Below are positions 38,151 to 40,757 of a stretch of 40,757 nucleotides of DNA, one piece after another (the first letter of the stretch is position 1; each line of letters begins with the position of its first letter). The DNA lies in assembly GCA_004802705.1 (NCBI GenBank), contig SGPL01000305.1, positions 1 to 40,757 of the forward strand. Reading direction: 5' to 3'. Source of the stretch: Bondarzewia mesenterica (Eukaryota > Basidiomycota > Agaricomycetes > Russulales > Bondarzewiaceae). A program made the translations under genes and the position numbers. The notes under the pieces are model-generated. The model had not been told where the DNA came from. It was given only the letters and a program-made list of their open reading frames with translations, and made no database searches.

Positions 38151-39630
38151 CCTATGCACAACATCAGCTGATTAAAGCAGTCAAGACACCTCTAACTGCC
38201 CTTCATGGCCTTACAGTAGGAGCATTGCTGGTCACTATTTGGACATTCAGCATGGAGGAGTTGGTGAAGGTACTAGCCTCAGCGGGGAAGCCAATCCCTT
38301 AGATAGTCATTCTAACTCTGTCAAGAAAATGACTAGCATTCAAACTTGTCATAGAGGGCTGTGTCTTATAACAAACTCACCTTTCCTCTATTTTTTGCTA
38401 TCATCAACATCGGGGTGAGATCTAAGGGTGAAGAGAAATGAAAGGCAAAGTCTAACAGTTCTGTCGACATGTACGGGGTGCTCGGCCCAGTGTACTTTAT
38501 AGAAGAAGTGGCCTGAACACAGACCTGCCTGACTTTTATCCCTCTGCTTATCTTCTGTTCTTTGAAAATGATCATTTGAGCATTGAGCAAGGCATATCTT
38601 TACTTTCTAGAGCCCATGGTGATATAGAAAGAGCAGCATCAGTGCGCAGAACAGTTAACAAATATCAACAGTAACTAAGTGATTATCTGATCAATTAAGA
38701 GATGATTCAGCCCCTCTTAGTGATAACTCCAGAGATCATGTTATCTAAAGGCCTTATCAGTATAAAAATGATGTCATCCTAATGATGAGCTGATTATTAG
38801 GTAATTTAGAATACAGAGATTGTTAAGAGGTTCTGGCCACTCTGGCTGATGATACCAATGCCAGCAATGAAAGTGGGTTTATCCACTAGTCATTTGTTGG
38901 CTTGGGCCTGCAAGGGATAGTTGACTCACAACACATAGCAATCCTAACAAATCTACATTAATTGCTATTTATTGAGAATATTTTAAACTCTCTATCTCAT
39001 TAAATCAATCAATATCCATCTCTACACCACTCTTCATGCCTGGCCATGATGTCATTCTGACACCATCATTGAAATACTAGCCCCATTCTATCCATCCACT
39101 GGCCCACACACCTAGCCGCTCATGCATATTATCCCTTATGAAGAAGGATAGCATATACACTCACCATCAACTTGTAAAACTGAGTATATTAGCACTTAGC
39201 CACAGATGGCCACAACATTTCTTGAATTATACTTGAAAGATAGCCCTATTCCTAAGAGCTTGAAGATAGCCCAGTCATAGGGGCCAACAGTGGCTAGCAG
39301 GTCATACTACTTGGCCTGACTATTTCCATCTCAATGTGGTGGGGCCAGCCTCTGAGTAATCATTGAGATCTCATTGAAGACTGACAGCCAATAGTCAATG
39401 AGCTCAGTGAGGTCAGTGATGTCATTGAGTTTCTCAATGCATTCCATTCTGACAAAGTATTGTTTAGGATGGATGATCCTTATGATGCCATTGAGAATGG
39501 CCAAAGACTCAGCAAAGTCCTGCAGCCATTGATGACATCTCAGGTTAACGTATCAGTCTCAAAAACTGATTGAGCATTTGAGGGGATATTCAGTAATCTG
39601 TGGCAAAGGCAGAGAAACAGTGGCATTGAA

Positions 39631-39677
39631 ATCAGCATCAGCATTAGCATCAGCATCGGCATCAGCATTAGCATCAT
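39631..39677. repeat. ATCAGC hexamer repeat
   Basis: About eight imperfect tandem copies of ATCAGC with ATTAGC and ATCGGC variants. The C/T variants fit repeat decay by C-to-T change. On the minus strand it would encode a Met/Leu run. Confidence 0.75.
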
Positions 39678-40004
39678 TGGCAATGTGAATGTAGTCAGAG
39701 TATAGTTTAAATCTTCCATTGAGAGATGAATTGGTTTACTCACATGGTGTGCCTGTTCAAACTATCCTAGGGATATTTCCACTGACCTAGGAGGCATTCC
39801 TATACAGTCCTCTAGGTTATGATACAGCTCTGCTTCCTAACACCAGTTGCCACCCTCTTTTGGCTTGCACATTGGCCTCAACTTTGCCACTGCCTGCCAC
39901 ATCACAACCTTGGGATGGCTTAAACCTCAGTCAGTCAACATAGTGATGGTTGTACATACTTGCCTTTGTAATGTCAACAAATTTAGCAAATAAAAAAATA
40001 AGAT

Positions 40005-40757
40005 CTTACCATGAATGTCGATGACTATTGCAGGCAAGTCATAGTGGAGAAATGGCCAGGGATGAAAAGGAAGGTAGGCTCGAGTTAGCTGCTTTTCGGC
40101 AACATCAAGCTCACTATGGAGACCTGTTTAGGCATGATCAGCATACTGCTGTGCATCCTATGAAATAATAACTATGGGCAACTGTCAATGATGTGGCAAT
40201 CATCAATGATGATAAAACTCACTGGGATTATCTATGACAAGCAAAAGCCAGTTGGTGATTCATTCACACTCATATAGCTGGCCAAAAGTCAAAAGCGAGT
40301 GAAGCAAGCTGGCCGTGCAACCCCAGAGAGATTATTGGCCACCTAGTTTTTACTTGAACTCACCATGCATATGCTCAGCAAATATTTTTATTTGCTCCAG
40401 CATCCAGATTGCTGACTTGTCAAGTTGAGATTGTGTAGTGGAGTCTATGGGCAAATGTGGCAGTTGTATGAGACTGTTATTGTGAATAGGCAGAACAAAG
40501 GGATGGTTAAAAGCACAAATTTTAGGTAAGGTCACAGCAATATGACATTTAGGCTTTCAGTAAGAGTGCAAAAAAGTATTTTTGTAAGACAACAGTAAGA
40601 GAAATTGAATTTTAAAGGATATATAACAGTTGGAGTGATGTAGGGATGAGCGTTCCATCTTATCCCAATCAGGCAAGTCTTGTGGTTCATACTGCAAGAA
40701 ACAGTTCAAGGCATACAAAAAAGAAAACAAGCATATAATAAATAGGCAAGGTGATAG
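40005..40757 (-). pseudogene. Decayed multi-exon gene of unknown function, cut by window end
   Basis: On the minus strand, short protein-like segments follow each other with GT/AG sites between: YEPQDLPDWDKMER (about 40690-40650), STTQSQLDKSAIWMLEQIKI then FAEHMHGEFK (about 40440-40353), and LHSELDVAEKQLTRAYLPFH then PWPFLHYDLPAIVIDIHG (about 40118-40016), followed by a good donor GTAAGA. The last segment resembles a repeated family of hypothetical proteins I associate with agaricomycete genomes. Frames between segments contain stops, so it is probably a dead copy within the repeat block. Function unknown. Confidence 0.4.

Larger units (their letters stand above)
38150..40757. mobile_element. 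AT-rich, CpG-poor block, probably old transposon or repeat DNA
   Basis: From about 38150 to the window end base composition changes from GC-rich to AT-rich, CpG becomes rare and TpG/CpA common, as expected for repeats whose methylated cytosines decayed. No long open frame survives. I see neither terminal repeats nor a recognisable transposase or reverse transcriptase, so the element type is unknown. The right border is outside the window. Confidence 0.5.

Overview
The window looks like nuclear DNA of a filamentous basidiomycete, probably an agaricomycete. Genes are split by many short introns of about 50-60 nt. The gene set is typical of that class: two GMC oxidoreductases, a UbiA-type prenyltransferase, a seven-segment DUF6534-like membrane protein, a basidiomycete-style P450, a group III poly-HAMP hybrid histidine kinase, an SRPK-like kinase and a PRM10/ThrE-like N-terminus. 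I rebuilt the exon-intron structures by hand from reading frames and GT-AG sites, so individual junctions may be off. Single Ns lie only between 13108 and 15507. Several otherwise good genes carry a one-base frame break, two of them in homopolymers, which points to draft-quality sequence at least as much as to real decay.

Layout. 1-1206: no gene, but a degenerate GC-rich repeat at the left edge. 1207-7210: two GMC oxidoreductases, head to head around a 378-bp shared promoter; the left one is intracellular and has about 25 exons, the right one is secreted. 8811-16375: UbiA-family integral membrane prenyltransferase (-), an unrecognised small gene (-), a DUF6534-like membrane protein (+) and a P450 (-). 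17357-22714: Os-1/Nik1-type hybrid histidine kinase (-). 23777-25376: SRPK-like kinase (+), divergent from it. 26359-26655: an 88-residue small protein behind a TATA box. 28060-29754: single-pass membrane protein with an extracellular domain. About 32812-33198: a possible small membrane protein. 36970 to about 38150: N-terminal part of a PRM10-like transporter that stops abruptly at an AT-rich, CpG-poor block running to the right end (about 38150-40757), which looks like old repeat or transposon DNA holding a decayed multi-exon gene.

How the genes may work together. The left 16 kb combines a UbiA-type membrane enzyme, a P450 and two flavin oxidoreductases. That is the kind of set that builds and oxidises a prenylated or terpenoid product, so I flag it as a candidate biosynthetic cluster. 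No co-regulation is visible in the sequence, and a coincidental arrangement cannot be excluded. The middle and right parts are housekeeping or signalling genes: osmosensing through the HOG pathway, SR-type protein phosphorylation, and cell-surface proteins.
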